Shown here piece by piece: positions 1 to 8,758 of a stretch of 64,000 nucleotides of DNA. The DNA comes from Neoroseomonas oryzicola. Lineage in GTDB: Bacteria; Pseudomonadota; Alphaproteobacteria; Acetobacterales; Acetobacteraceae. The notes below the pieces were generated by a model, which was given only the letters and a program-made list of their open reading frames with translations, made no database searches and had not been told where the DNA came from. A program made the translations under genes and the position numbers. The DNA is taken from assembly GCF_012163135.1 (NCBI RefSeq), contig NZ_JAAVUP010000003.1:338283-402282 (forward strand), written 5' to 3'. The first letter of the stretch is position 1; every line of letters begins with the position of its first letter.

Positions 1-2
1 AA

Positions 3-46
3 GGCCGGCGGCTGCTGCGGCTGACGTAGAAGCCGCGGCGCCGGCC
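3..46. terminator. GC-rich hairpin after arsA
   Basis: GGCCGGCG (3-10) pairs perfectly with CGCCGGCC (39-46), and an inner CGGC (18-21) pairs with GCCG (32-35). The hairpin lies 7 bases beyond the arsA stop in the leftward direction. There is no T-run, so it may be a Rho-assisted terminator or only a stable 3' end. Confidence 0.4.
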
Positions 47-52
47 GGGCCC

Positions 53-1813
53 CTACGCCGCGAGGCGCTGGAGCGCGGCCAGTCCGACCGGTGCCTCGGC
101 TTGCCAGGGGAGTAGGAACAGCCGCTGTGCGAGGCCGCTCTCGATCCGCTGGATCTGGGCTTGCTCGCCTGCCATCCGCTGCATCAGCAAATGATCCGTC
201 GTGCCACTGCCCGAGAGCGCGCGATTGATCACCCAGGCATAGGGCTCGATGTGTGCGCGTCGCAGATCCTCCTGAAGCGCCGCGGCTTCCGAGACGGGCG
301 TCGTCTCGGGAAGGGTGACGAGCAGGACCTGCGTGTGCTCGGGGTCCTGCAGCCGCATCAGCGGGGTGACGATGCGTCCCGCACCATTCGCCGGATCGAG
401 GTTGCGCGTCATCTGCCGGTGATAGGCGCCGGTCGCGTCCATCAGCAGAAGCGTGTGTCCCGTGGGCGCGGTATCCAGCACGACGAAGCTGCTCCGCGCC
501 TCGGCGACGATGCGCGAGAAGGCGTGGAAGACCGCGACTTCCTCGGTGCAGGGGGAGCGCAGGTCCTCCCGCAGCAGCGCGCGTCCGGCCTCGTCCAGGG
601 TGCGACCCCGACTTTCCATGATCTTGGCGACGTAGCGATCGGTCTCGACCTTCGGGTCGATCCGGTCCACGCGCAGGCCGGGCATCTCGCCGCCGAGCGT
701 CATGGCGAGGTGTGCGGCCGGATCGGTCGTGCTGAGGTGGACGGCATGGCCGCGCTCGACGAGACCGATGGCCACGGCCGCAGCGATCGTCGTCTTGCCG
801 ACGCCGCCCTTGCCCATGACCATGACAAGGCCGTGCCCGCGCGCGGCAAGTCCGTCCACCAGGGCGTCGAGACCCGGTGTCTTCACCGATGCCGCGGCTG
901 TCCCCGGCGGGATGGCAGTTGTCGTCGCGGGGGTTGGCTGCAGCAGCGCACGAAGCGCCGTGAGACCAACCATGTCGAAGCCGCGCAGAGGCACCTCGTC
1001 GCACGGCAGGAGCCTCAGCGTCTCGGGCATGCCGTCGAGCGCGGCGCGGCCACCCTGCTCGATGGCGCGCGCCACCACGTCATCCGAAGCGCCCGCGCGA
1101 AAGACGCCATTGACCACCAGGCGCTGGTTGCGCAGCCCCAACGCGGCAAGTTCCCCGGCGCTGCGGGCCGCCTCCAGGAGGGACGCCCGGTCGGGCCGGG
1201 CGACCAGGATGATGGCCGTGGTCGCGGCATCGCCCAGGGACTCCATCGCCGCGCGGAAGCGGCGTTCCTGCATCTTCAGCCCGGAATGGGGGCCGAGGCA
1301 GGAGGCGCCTGCCTCATTCGCCTCGAGGAACCCGGTCCAGGCCGCCGGCAGGCTCAGCAGGCGCAGCGTATGCCCCGTCGGCGCGGTGTCGAACACGACA
1401 TGATCGACATCGGCCGCATCACCGGCCAGGAGAGCGGCGAATTCGTCGAAGGCGGCGACTTCGGTCGTGCAGGCGCCGGAGAGTTGCTCCCGCACGGTCG
1501 AACGCTCCGTGTCGGGCGCGGCTTCCATCTGCGCCAGGACGCGCTTCCGATAGGCCTCGGTGGCGGCCTCAGGGTCGATGTTCAGCGCCGAGAGACCGTG
1601 AACGCCGGGCACCGGGCGTGGCACATCCGACAGCACCACGCCGAGCATCTCGTCCAGGTTGGATGCCGGGTCAGTGCTGACCAGCAGCACGCGCCTCCCG
1701 GCCTCCGCGAGGGTGATCGCAGAGGCGCAGGCGACCGAGGTCTTTCCCACCCCGCCCTTGCCGGTGAAGAACAGGTGCCGCGGCGGCGCCTGGAGGAAGC
1801 CGGGAAGGGTCAT
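53..1813 (-). CDS. arsA: ArsA arsenite efflux ATPase (two-domain)
   Basis: Soluble ATPase that binds As(III)/Sb(III) and energises a membrane arsenite carrier. The 586-residue protein is a tandem duplication. Two P-loops (GKGGVGKT) lie near residues 18-25 and 334-341, and two copies of the signature DTAPTGHT are present, near residue 142 and in the second half. The metalloid-binding cysteines are all present at C115, C172 and C422, matching the three-Cys site of the R773 enzyme. The ATG at 1813 lies 11 bases after the upstream thiolase stop, so the two genes are probably co-transcribed. No arsD chaperone is visible, and the carrier here is Acr3 rather than ArsB. The reading frame is open further upstream, but that stretch is only the antisense of the thiolase. 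Confidence 0.95.
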   Translation of the reverse strand: MTLPGFLQAPPRHLFFTGKGGVGKTSVACASAITLAEAGRRVLLVSTDPASNLDEMLGVVLSDVPRPVPGVHGLSALNIDPEAATEAYRKRVLAQMEAAPDTERSTVREQLSGACTTEVAAFDEFAALLAGDAADVDHVVFDTAPTGHTLRLLSLPAAWTGFLEANEAGASCLGPHSGLKMQERRFRAAMESLGDAATTAIILVARPDRASLLEAARSAGELAALGLRNQRLVVNGVFRAGASDDVVARAIEQGGRAALDGMPETLRLLPCDEVPLRGFDMVGLTALRALLQPTPATTTAIPPGTAAASVKTPGLDALVDGLAARGHGLVMVMGKGGVGKTTIAAAVAIGLVERGHAVHLSTTDPAAHLAMTLGGEMPGLRVDRIDPKVETDRYVAKIMESRGRTLDEAGRALLREDLRSPCTEEVAVFHAFSRIVAEARSSFVVLDTAPTGHTLLLMDATGAYHRQMTRNLDPANGAGRIVTPLMRLQDPEHTQVLLVTLPETTPVSEAAALQEDLRRAHIEPYAWVINRALSGSGTTDHLLMQRMAGEQAQIQRIESGLAQRLFLLPWQAEAPVGLAALQRLAA

Positions 1814-1824
1814 GCGAGGCTCGT

Positions 1825-3012
1825 TCAGGGCAGGCGCTCCAGGCAAAGGGCGATGCCCTGCCCGCCGCCGATGCACAGCGTGACGAGGCCGCGGGTCTGG
1901 CCGGCACGGGCCATGCCGTGCAGCAGCCGGGTGGTCAGCACGGCGCCGCTCGCGCCGATCGGGTGGCCATGGGCGATGGCGCCGCCCTCGGGGTTCACGG
2001 CGTCCTCCTTCAGGCCGGTCTCGCGCATCACCGCGATAGCGATGGCCGCGAAGGCTTCGTTGATCTCGGCGCGCTCGATGTCGGCGGCCGTCCAGCCGGC
2101 GCGCGCCAGCGCACGCTGCACCGCGGGCACCGGGCCGAGGCCGAACATGCCCGGTTCGACCGCGCCGACGCCGGCGGAGACGAGGCGCGCCACCGGCTTC
2201 AGGCCGAGCCGTTCGGCGGCGCTGCGCGCGGCCACCACCATGGCGGCGGCGCCGGTGTTCAGGCCCGGCGCGTTGCCGGCGGTGATGGTGCCGTCCTTGC
2301 GGAAGGCGGGGCGGAGCCTGGCCAGCGTCTCGGCCGTGGTCTCGGGGCGGTTGTGCTCGTCCTTCGCGAAGGCGACGGGGCCCTTGCGGCTCTGGATCTG
2401 CACGGGCGCGATCTCGGCGTCGAACTTCCCCGCCGCCTGGGCGGCCGAGAAGTTCGTCTGCGAGCGCAGCGCCCACGCATCCTGCTCCTCGCGCGAGACC
2501 TGGCACTTCGTCACCAGGTCCTCGGTGTGCCAGCCGGAATGCTGGCCGGAGAAGGCGTCGTTCAGGCCGTCGTAGAGCATGCTGTCGATGATCTGGCCGT
2601 CGCCCATGCGCATGCCCCAGCGGCCGTTCGGCAGCAGGTAGGGCGCGCGGTCCATGTTCTCCATGCCGCCGGCGATCATCACCTCGGCCTCGCCGAGGCG
2701 GATCTCCTGCGCGGCCGAGGCGATTGCCTGGGCGCCCGAGCCGCAGACGCGGTTCACGGTGAGGGCCGGCGCCGACACCGGGATGCCGGCGCCGATCGCC
2801 GCCTGGCGGGCCGGGTTCATGCGGTTGCCGGCCTGGATCACGTTGCCCATGACCACGCCGTCGACCTTGGCGGGATCGAGCCCGGCACGCTCCATTGCCG
2901 CGCGGATGGCGACCGCGCCGAGATCGGCGGCGGGCATGTCCTTCAGCGTGCCGCCGAAGGTTCCGATCGCCGTGCGAACCGGGGTGCAGATGACGATGTC
3001 ACGGTCAGCCAT
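1825..3012 (-). CDS. Acetyl-CoA C-acetyltransferase (thiolase)
   Basis: Condenses or cleaves acetoacetyl-CoA/3-ketoacyl-CoA in the cytoplasm. The 395 residues are the usual length for the family. The nucleophile Cys90 sits in [10 protein letters not shown], the conserved His block [18 protein letters not shown] is present, and the C-terminal catalytic Cys lies in LCIGGGQG. The ATG at 3012 is preceded by AGGAGA at good spacing. It is the first gene of a leftward pair with arsA and is divergent from arsR. A thiolase is not a classical ars gene. It may have been captured when the island assembled, or it may use the ars promoter for an unrelated housekeeping or polyhydroxybutyrate role. Family assignment is secure; substrate range and any arsenic link are unknown. 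Confidence 0.93.
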   Translation of the reverse strand: MADRDIVICTPVRTAIGTFGGTLKDMPAADLGAVAIRAAMERAGLDPAKVDGVVMGNVIQAGNRMNPARQAAIGAGIPVSAPALTVNRVCGSGAQAIASAAQEIRLGEAEVMIAGGMENMDRAPYLLPNGRWGMRMGDGQIIDSMLYDGLNDAFSGQHSGWHTEDLVTKCQVSREEQDAWALRSQTNFSAAQAAGKFDAEIAPVQIQSRKGPVAFAKDEHNRPETTAETLARLRPAFRKDGTITAGNAPGLNTGAAAMVVAARSAAERLGLKPVARLVSAGVGAVEPGMFGLGPVPAVQRALARAGWTAADIERAEINEAFAAIAIAVMRETGLKEDAVNPEGGAIAHGHPIGASGAVLTTRLLHGMARAGQTRGLVTLCIGGGQGIALCLERLP

Positions 3013-3095
3013 GGGCGTTTCTCCTGCCAGGGGCGGCGGGGAAACTGCACGCAGGGGCGCCGGGCGGCCTTGCGGCGCGTCAAGTCCCGTCACGG

Positions 3096-3108
3096 CTGGC
3101 ATGGCCAG
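3096..3108. promoter_or_regulatory. Possible operator in the thiolase/arsR divergent region
   Basis: CTGGC-ATG-GCCAG is a perfect 5-bp inverted repeat with a 3-base spacer, 28 bases before the arsR start in the 124-bp divergent region. It could be an ArsR site acting on both directions. A palindrome this short is weak evidence. Confidence 0.25.
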
Positions 3109-3136
3109 GGCGTCACATTTCCGGCAATCTCGACAT

Positions 3137-3493
3137 ATGGACGCGCTGCACCTCATCGAAGCCTTCGGGGCCCTGGCCCAGGACACCCGCCTCCAGGCCT
3201 TCCGCCTGCTGCTGAACGCCGGCCCTGCGGGCCTTCCTGCGGGCGAGGTGGCCCGCCGCCTCGGCACGCCGCACAACACCATGTCGACGCACCTGGCGAT
3301 CCTGTCGCGCGCCGGGCTGGCGCGGTCCCGGCGCGACAGCCGTCAGGTGATCTACGCGGTGGACCTCGAGACGGTGCGCGGCCTCGTCGCCTTCCTGGTG
3401 CAGGAATGCTGCGGCGGGCAGCCCGAGCGCTGCGCCGCGCTGCTCGACGCCGCCATGCCCGTGTCGTCCTGCCAGCCGGGGTGCGCGGCATGA
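3137..3493 (+). CDS. arsR: ArsR/SmtB-family As(III)-responsive repressor
   Basis: Winged-helix repressor of 118 residues that would release DNA on As(III)/Sb(III) binding. The recognition helix region is around residues 35-60 ([20 protein letters not shown]). The sensor is probably the C-terminal C91-C92-x6-C99 triad, of the type known in Acidithiobacillus ArsR rather than the CVC motif of the R773 type. Extra cysteines occur at 112 and 116. The stop overlaps the acr3 start by four bases (ATGA), indicating coupled translation. It is likely autoregulatory and may also control the divergent thiolase-arsA pair. Confidence 0.92.
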   Translation: MDALHLIEAFGALAQDTRLQAFRLLLNAGPAGLPAGEVARRLGTPHNTMSTHLAILSRAGLARSRRDSRQVIYAVDLETVRGLVAFLVQECCGGQPERCAALLDAAMPVSSCQPGCAA

Positions 3494-4563
3494 GCGCTGT
3501 CGCCGAGGCCGCGCCGCGGCGCCTGTCCTTCCTCGACCGCTGGCTGACGCTGTGGATCTTCGGGGCGATGGCGCTCGGCATCGCGCTCGGCACCTTGGTG
3601 CCGGGGCTGCCGGCGGCACTCGACAGCGTCTCGGTGGGCGGGACCAACATCGTGATCGCCGCCGGGCTGATCCTGATGATGTATCCGCCGCTCGCGCGCG
3701 TGCGCTACGAGGCGCTGCCCGAGGTCTTCGCCGACCGCCGCGTCCTGCTGCTTTCGCTGGTGCAGAACTGGGTGATCGGGCCGGTGCTGATGTTCGTGCT
3801 GGCCGTCCTGTTCCTGTCGGACCGGCCGGAATACATGACCGGGCTGATCCTGATCGGCCTGGCGCGCTGCATCGCCATGGTGATCATCTGGAACCAGCTC
3901 GCGCGCGGGGACAACCAGTATGTCGCCGGGCTCGTGGCCTTCAACAGCGTGTTCCAGCTGCTGTTCTTCGGCGTCTATGCGTGGTTCTTCCTGTCGGTGC
4001 TGCCGCCGCTGGTCGGGCTCGAGGGACGCGTGGTGGAGGTCTCCTTCGCCACCATCGCGGGGGCGGTGCTGCTCTATCTCGGCGTGCCCTTCGCGGCCGG
4101 CTTCCTGACCCGGCGCGTGATGATCGCGCGCCGTGGCGAGGCCTGGTACCGCGATCGCTTCCTGCCGCGCATCGCGCCTGTCACGCTGGCGGCGCTGCTC
4201 TTCACCATCGTGGCGATGTTCGCGCTGAAGGGCGGGGACGTGCTGCGGCTGCCGCTGGACGCGCTGCGGATCGCGATGCCGCTGGCGATCTATTTCGTGG
4301 TGATGTTCATTGTCAGCTTTTGGATGGGGCGGCTGATCGAGGCGGATTATCCGCGCACGACGGCGATCGCCTTCACCGCCGCGTCCAACAACTTCGAGCT
4401 CGCCATCGCGGTGGCCATCGCCGCCTTCGGGCTGGCCTCGCCGGTGGCCTTCGCGACGGTGATCGGGCCGCTGGTCGAGGTGCCGGTGCTCATCCTGCTC
4501 GTGGGCGTGGCGCTGCGGCTCGGGGAACGGTGGTTCGGCTTCACGGCCGCGGAGGCGCGGTAG
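3490..4563 (+). CDS. acr3: Acr3-family arsenite efflux permease
   Basis: Inner-membrane carrier that exports As(OH)3, driven by proton motive force alone or coupled to ArsA. The 357-residue protein has about ten hydrophobic segments. The conserved TM4 cysteine lies in [14 protein letters not shown], and the glutamate motif [15 protein letters not shown] near the end is diagnostic of Acr3. It starts within the arsR stop codon. The next gene begins 62 bases later and has its own operator-like palindrome, so a second promoter is likely. Confidence 0.95.
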   Translation: MSAVAEAAPRRLSFLDRWLTLWIFGAMALGIALGTLVPGLPAALDSVSVGGTNIVIAAGLILMMYPPLARVRYEALPEVFADRRVLLLSLVQNWVIGPVLMFVLAVLFLSDRPEYMTGLILIGLARCIAMVIIWNQLARGDNQYVAGLVAFNSVFQLLFFGVYAWFFLSVLPPLVGLEGRVVEVSFATIAGAVLLYLGVPFAAGFLTRRVMIARRGEAWYRDRFLPRIAPVTLAALLFTIVAMFALKGGDVLRLPLDALRIAMPLAIYFVVMFIVSFWMGRLIEADYPRTTAIAFTAASNNFELAIAVAIAAFGLASPVAFATVIGPLVEVPVLILLVGVALRLGERWFGFTAAEAR

Positions 4564-4606
4564 CCGAGCGCGCCTGTCATCGAAGCTTCACTGGCCTGAT
4601 TCAATA

Positions 4607-4624
4607 ATTCGATTATCGTCGAAT
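4607..4624. promoter_or_regulatory. Probable ArsR-type operator upstream of the arsR-arsC fusion
   Basis: ATTCGA (4607-4612) and TCGAAT (4619-4624) form a perfect inverted repeat with a 6-base spacer, one base before the ATG at 4626. The site sits in a locally AT-rich stretch that is unusual for this genome. It fits binding by an ArsR dimer, either the fusion protein itself or the upstream ArsR. Confidence 0.6.
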
Positions 4625-4625
4625 C

Positions 4626-5486
4626 ATGGAATCATCAACGGCTGCCTTCGCCTTTGCCGCCCTGGGCCAGGAGACGCGCCTCGATCTGCTGCGGGTGCTG
4701 CTCGCGGCCGGGCCGAGCGGGCTCGCCGCCGGTGACATCGCCGCGCGGCTTGGCGTGCCGCCCTCGACGCTGTCCTTTCACCTCCGCGCGCTGGACCAGG
4801 CCGGGCTCATCGCGGCGACCCGGCAGGGGCGCAGCCTGATCTACGCCGCGCAGGTCGATCGCCTGCGCGCCCTGCTGACCTTCCTGTCCGATGCCTGCTG
4901 CGACGGTGATCCGGCGCGCTGCGGCGACCTGCACCGCCTGTTCGACGCCCCCAGGGAGACCGTCCGGATGACACCGGCGACCTTCAATGTCCTGTTTCTC
5001 TGCACGCGCAACTCGGCCCGGTCGATCATGGCCGAGTCGATCCTGAACGACATCGGGCAGGGCCGCTTCCGCGCCTTCTCGGCCGGTTCCGAGCCGCTGC
5101 CGACCGGCCCGCTGCCCGAGGTCCTCGCGCAACTCAAGGCGATCGGCCACGACGTCTCCGGGTTGCGCTCCAAGTCCTGGGACGGGTTCACCGGACCGGA
5201 TGCCGCGCGGATGGATTTCGTCATCGCCCTGTGTGACACGTTGAACCTTCAGGCCTGCCCGGATTTCGAGGGAACCCACGTCACCGCCGCCTGGCCGCTG
5301 CCCGACCCGGCGAAGTTTTCCGGCACGGTGACGGAGCGGGCGACGCTGCTGAACGAGCTCTATGCGGCGCTGCACCGACGCCTCGGGATCTTCACCAGCC
5401 TGCCCTTCGGCGCGGTGGACCGCATGGCGCTGAAGGCGCGCCTGGACGAACTGGCGCAGCCGCTCACCGCGGGGGCCCGGGCATGA
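4626..5486 (+). CDS. ArsR-ArsC fusion: repressor plus arsenate reductase
   Basis: One 286-residue polypeptide joins two functions. Residues 1-105 are a winged-helix ArsR domain with its own C91-C92-x6-C99 sensor triad. After a short linker (about 105-117), residues 118-270 form a low-molecular-weight tyrosine-phosphatase-like arsenate reductase domain with the active-site P-loop C126-TRNSA-R132 and the downstream DP acid motif (PLPDP). The reductase would convert As(V) to As(III), which is the inducer sensed by the attached repressor. No stop or frameshift separates the parts, so this is a genuine fusion. The end overlaps the GAPDH start (ATGA). Which protein supplies reducing equivalents is not visible here. 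Confidence 0.92.
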   Translation: MESSTAAFAFAALGQETRLDLLRVLLAAGPSGLAAGDIAARLGVPPSTLSFHLRALDQAGLIAATRQGRSLIYAAQVDRLRALLTFLSDACCDGDPARCGDLHRLFDAPRETVRMTPATFNVLFLCTRNSARSIMAESILNDIGQGRFRAFSAGSEPLPTGPLPEVLAQLKAIGHDVSGLRSKSWDGFTGPDAARMDFVIALCDTLNLQACPDFEGTHVTAAWPLPDPAKFSGTVTERATLLNELYAALHRRLGIFTSLPFGAVDRMALKARLDELAQPLTAGARA

Positions 5487-6526
5487 GGGTCGGCATCAAC
5501 GGCATGGGTCGCATCGGGCGGCTCGCCCTGCGCGCGGCGATGGGCGCTGCCGAACGCCCCGGTGACGATCCGCGAGCGGGCAACCGCCTCGACGTGGTGC
5601 ACGTGAATGAGATCAAGGGAGGCGTCGCTGCCACGGCGCACCTGCTGGAATTCGACAGCGTCCAGGGGCGCTGGCGCACGGCCATCGAGGCCGAGGACAA
5701 CGCCGCCATCCGCATCGGCAATCGCCGCCTGACCTTCAGCGCGCATGCGAAGCCCGGCGAGATCCCCTGGGGCAACCTCGGGGTGGACCTGGTGCTGGAG
5801 TGCACCGGCAGGTTCCTCGCGCCAGAGACGCTGCAGGGCCATCTCGACCGCGGCGCGAAGCGCGTGATCGTCGCCGCCCCCGTGAAGTTCGACAGCGTGC
5901 TGAACGTGGTCGTGGGGGTGAACCACGGCCTCTATGACCCGGCGCGGCACCCGATCGTGACCGCGGCCTCCTGCACCACCAACTGCCTCGCGCCGGTCGT
6001 GAAGGTCGTGCATGAGGCCATCGGCATCCGCCACGGCCAGATCACCACCATCCACGACCCGACCAACACCAACGTCGTGGTCGACGCGCCCCACAAGGAC
6101 CTGCGGCGGGCCCGCAGTGCGATGCTGTCCCTGCAACCCACGACGACCGGCAGCGCGACAGCAATCGCGCTGATCTATCCCGAGCTGAAAGGCAAGCTGA
6201 ACGGCCATGCCGTGCGCGCCCCGGTCCTCAACGCCTCCCTGACCGACTGCGTCTTCGAGATGCGGCGGGAGACCAGCGCCGAGGAGGTGAACGCGCTCTT
6301 CCGCGCCGCCGCTGCCGGCCCACTCGCCGGCATCCTGGGCTTCGAGACGCGCCCCCTGGTCTCGGCCGACTATGCCCGCGATACCCGCAGCAGCATCGTC
6401 GATGCGCCGTCCACCATGGTCACCGACGGCACGCTGCTGAAGGTCTATGCCTGGTACGACAACGAGATGGGCTACGCCTGCCGCATGGTGGACCTCGCCT
6501 GCCACATGCAGGCCGTCGGGATTTGA
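5483..6526 (+). CDS. Arsenic-island glyceraldehyde-3-phosphate dehydrogenase
   Basis: NAD-dependent GAPDH of 347 residues with the Rossmann start [10 protein letters not shown], catalytic C164 in ASCTTNC and the C-terminal [15 protein letters not shown] block. In ars operons this enzyme is known to use arsenate in place of phosphate, making 1-arseno-3-phosphoglycerate that ArsJ exports and that decomposes outside the cell. Position supports that role: it starts inside the stop codon of the arsR-arsC fusion and is followed 4 bases later by arsJ. It is probably not the housekeeping glycolytic copy. Confidence 0.92.
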   Translation: MRVGINGMGRIGRLALRAAMGAAERPGDDPRAGNRLDVVHVNEIKGGVAATAHLLEFDSVQGRWRTAIEAEDNAAIRIGNRRLTFSAHAKPGEIPWGNLGVDLVLECTGRFLAPETLQGHLDRGAKRVIVAAPVKFDSVLNVVVGVNHGLYDPARHPIVTAASCTTNCLAPVVKVVHEAIGIRHGQITTIHDPTNTNVVVDAPHKDLRRARSAMLSLQPTTTGSATAIALIYPELKGKLNGHAVRAPVLNASLTDCVFEMRRETSAEEVNALFRAAAAGPLAGILGFETRPLVSADYARDTRSSIVDAPSTMVTDGTLLKVYAWYDNEMGYACRMVDLACHMQAVGI

Positions 6527-6530
6527 CGGC

Positions 6531-7775
6531 GTGAGCAGCACTGCCGCCGCCGCGTCGCACGGCACGCGCAACTACGTCATCGTGACGCTCGCCTATTGGG
6601 GCTTCACGCTGACCGATGGCGCGCTGCGGATGCTGGTGCTGCTGCACTTCTTCCGGCTCGGCTACTCGCCCTTCACGCTCGCCTTCCTGTTCCTGCTCTA
6701 CGAGGCCGCAGGGATCGCTGCGAACCTGATCGGCGGGTGGCTTGCCACGCGCTTCGGCATCGCGCGCATGCTTGCTGTGGGGCTGATCACGCAGATTCTG
6801 GGCTTCCTGCTGCTCTCGGCGGTTTCGCCGGAGTGGGGCGCGGCGCTGTCGGTGGCCTGGGTGGTGGTGGCGCAGGGCATTTGCGGCGTGGCGAAGGACC
6901 TCACCAAGACGGCGTCGAAATCCGCCATCAAGCTGACGGCCGGCGAGGCGTCCCGGCGGCTGTTCAAATGGGTCGCGTTCTTCACCGGCAGCAAGAACGC
7001 GATGAAGGGCGCGGGCTTCTTCCTGGGCGGGGCACTGCTCGAGGCGCTCGGCTTCCGCGGCGCGCTTTGGGCCATGGCCACGGCGCTGGCGCTGGTGCTG
7101 GCGGGCGTCGTGCTGTCGCTGCCGCCTTTGATGGGCAAAGCCAAGGCGTCGAAATCGGCGAAGGAGCTCTTCGCCAAGAACCAAGGCATCAACCTTCTCG
7201 CCGCCGCGCGCGTCTTCCTGTTCGGCGCGCGCGATGTCTGGTTCGTCGTCGGCCTGCCCGTATTCCTGTATGCGAGTGGCTGGACCTTCACCATGGTCGG
7301 CGGCTTCCTTGCTCTCTGGACGATCGGCTACGGCGCGATCCAGGCCTCCGCGCCGGCATTGGTCCGCCGCAGCGAGGACGGACTCTCGGCGGAGGTGCCG
7401 GCGGCCCGGGCTTGGTCGCTGGCGCTGGCGACAGTCCCGGCGGCGCTCGCGATGATGACGCTGGCCGGGGTGCCGCGGGCGGATGTCTTCGTGCCGATCG
7501 GACTTTGCGTCTTCGGCGTGCTGTTCGCGGTGAACTCCGCGGTGCACTCCTATCTCGTGCTGGCTTATGCGGGCAGCGAGAAGGCGGCGGAGGATGTCGG
7601 GTTCTACTACGCCGCCAATGCCGCGGGGCGGTTCGGCGGCATCCTGCTGTCGGGGCTGCTCTATGGGTGGGGTGGACTCACCGCGTGCCTGGCTGGCGCG
7701 GGTGCCATGCTCACGGTGTGCTGGGTCTTCACGCTGGCCTTGCCAAGCCGGCAAACGCATGCGGGCGTGGCGTAA
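6531..7775 (+). CDS. arsJ: ArsJ organoarsenical efflux permease
   Basis: Major-facilitator-type inner-membrane protein of 414 residues with about 11-12 hydrophobic segments. Recognisable family blocks include YWGFTLTDGALRMLVLLHF near the start, GVAKDLTKTASKSAIK in the first half and GFYYAANAAGRFGGILLSG near the end. It exports the 1-arseno-3-phosphoglycerate made by the adjacent GAPDH. I chose GTG at 6531, four bases after the GAPDH stop, because residues homologous to ArsJ begin there. The longer upstream frame is the antiphase of GAPDH. It is the last gene of the rightward ars run. Confidence 0.93.
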   Translation: MSSTAAAASHGTRNYVIVTLAYWGFTLTDGALRMLVLLHFFRLGYSPFTLAFLFLLYEAAGIAANLIGGWLATRFGIARMLAVGLITQILGFLLLSAVSPEWGAALSVAWVVVAQGICGVAKDLTKTASKSAIKLTAGEASRRLFKWVAFFTGSKNAMKGAGFFLGGALLEALGFRGALWAMATALALVLAGVVLSLPPLMGKAKASKSAKELFAKNQGINLLAAARVFLFGARDVWFVVGLPVFLYASGWTFTMVGGFLALWTIGYGAIQASAPALVRRSEDGLSAEVPAARAWSLALATVPAALAMMTLAGVPRADVFVPIGLCVFGVLFAVNSAVHSYLVLAYAGSEKAAEDVGFYYAANAAGRFGGILLSGLLYGWGGLTACLAGAGAMLTVCWVFTLALPSRQTHAGVA

Positions 7776-7812
7776 CGCTGGACGCCCCTTCCGAAGCCAA
7801 CAGGTCGGCGAC

Positions 7813-7829
7813 GGTTCGAATCCCGGTGC
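7813..7829 (+). other. tRNA T-arm-like sequence (not a functional tRNA)
   Basis: GGTTCGAATCCC matches the conserved TPsiC loop of tRNAs, and CTCCGCC follows as in tRNA-Ser 3' ends. Only two of the five T-stem pairs form, and no upstream D-arm or anticodon arm can be drawn because arsJ occupies that sequence. It could be a scrambled attachment-site remnant at the edge of the arsenic island, or chance. Confidence 0.3.
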
Positions 7830-7835
7830 ACGCCC

Positions 7836-7856
7836 TCCGCCGGATGCATCGGCGGA
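7836..7856 (+). terminator. Hairpin downstream of arsJ
   Basis: TCCGCCG (7836-7842) and CGGCGGA (7850-7856) pair perfectly around a 7-base GATGCAT loop, 60 bases after the arsJ stop. There is no U-tract. A plausible 3' end for the ars transcript. The rest of 7776-8030 holds no gene that I can support. Confidence 0.4.
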
Positions 7857-8030
7857 TCGAAGCGCTCACCTCCAGCCGGCGCACTCTCCCCCCGGTCCAG
7901 AATTCACAGCTTTCGCACCCAGAATTTCCACCGTCGTCAGTGCATGGGCGACCCCCGGGGCTGACCGAGCCAGGATCCCAAGCCCGGCGAGCGGGATCCG
8001 GCTGGCGGCCGATCGGCGATCCGCAATGCG

Positions 8031-8636
8031 CTACTCGGAATTGCAGGGCGGCCGCGCGGACGCCAGGCCCGCCTCGATCAGCAGGCTCCCGCATTGGCGA
8101 AGCGTATCCGCGGCGCGTGCTTCACCAAGATAGCTCCGCGAGGCAATCGCACCCTCGATGACGACCGACAGTTGGTCAGCCAATGCCACCGGGTCCTTCG
8201 CGCCCGCCTGCTCGGCGAGGCTGCGGATGCGCTCGTGGCAGCCCTGCTTGAAGGCGGCGACAACCTTGTAGGTCGGATGTTCCGGGTCGCGGAACTCCGC
8301 CTGGGCCAGCAGCATCGGGCAGCCGCAGACGCCGGGCGCCGCGACCTCGACGGCCGTCGCCTCGATCAGGGCGCGGAGCCGCCCGGCCGCGTCCTGCGCC
8401 TGGGCCAGCGATTCATCCAGCCAGGCATCATGCTCCGCCGCATCCTCGGCGAGGATCGCGGCCACCAGGGCATCCTTGCTCGGGAAGGCGCGGTAGAGGC
8501 TCATCTTCGTGGCCTCGGCCACGCGGCAGACTTCCTCGACGCCGGTGGCGCGGATGCCCTGGCGTTCGAACAATTCCCGGGCCGCGTCCTGGATGCGTTC
8601 GGCGGCCTTCGGTTTGGCGGCGGCGGGGCCGGCCAT
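8031..8636 (-). CDS. TetR/AcrR-family repressor of the adjacent efflux pump
   Basis: The 201-residue protein has the TetR N-terminal helix-turn-helix: AARELFERQGIRATGVEEV followed by ATKMSLYRAFPSKDAL. The C-terminal ligand domain carries the VCGCPMLLAQAEF segment seen in QacR/AcrR-like regulators. The ATG at 8636 is preceded by AAGGAGGG. It is divergent from the RND adaptor gene, with a long palindrome in the 122-bp gap, so it very likely represses both itself and the pump. The inducer is unknown. Confidence 0.88.
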   Translation of the reverse strand: MAGPAAAKPKAAERIQDAARELFERQGIRATGVEEVCRVAEATKMSLYRAFPSKDALVAAILAEDAAEHDAWLDESLAQAQDAAGRLRALIEATAVEVAAPGVCGCPMLLAQAEFRDPEHPTYKVVAAFKQGCHERIRSLAEQAGAKDPVALADQLSVVIEGAIASRSYLGEARAADTLRQCGSLLIEAGLASARPPCNSE

Positions 8637-8695
8637 GGCGATCAACCCTCCTTTTGCTGCACCGGAAAATTCGGCACCGCACAAAAAGGCACTTG

Positions 8696-8742
8696 ATGAT
8701 ACCGACCGGTCACTCTATCTGGGACGGACCGGTCGGTATCAT
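8696..8742. promoter_or_regulatory. TetR operator: 16-bp perfect inverted repeat
   Basis: Arms ATGATACCGACCGGTC (8696-8711) and GACCGGTCGGTATCAT (8727-8742) are exact reverse complements with a 15-base spacer. Each arm also contains the 8-bp palindrome GACCGGTC, so two TetR dimers could bind. The site lies between the divergent tetR and adaptor starts and ends 16 bases before the adaptor ATG. Confidence 0.8.
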
Positions 8743-8758
8743 TCGTCGGAGATAGGCC

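Noticed and set aside
161-2575. 804-codon plus-strand frame over arsA and thiolase
   Set aside because: Arg/His/Gly-rich shadow of two recognisable genes on the other strand.
7780-7860. A functional tRNA at the T-loop-like sequence
   Set aside because: Only two T-stem pairs form and the 5' half would lie inside arsJ.
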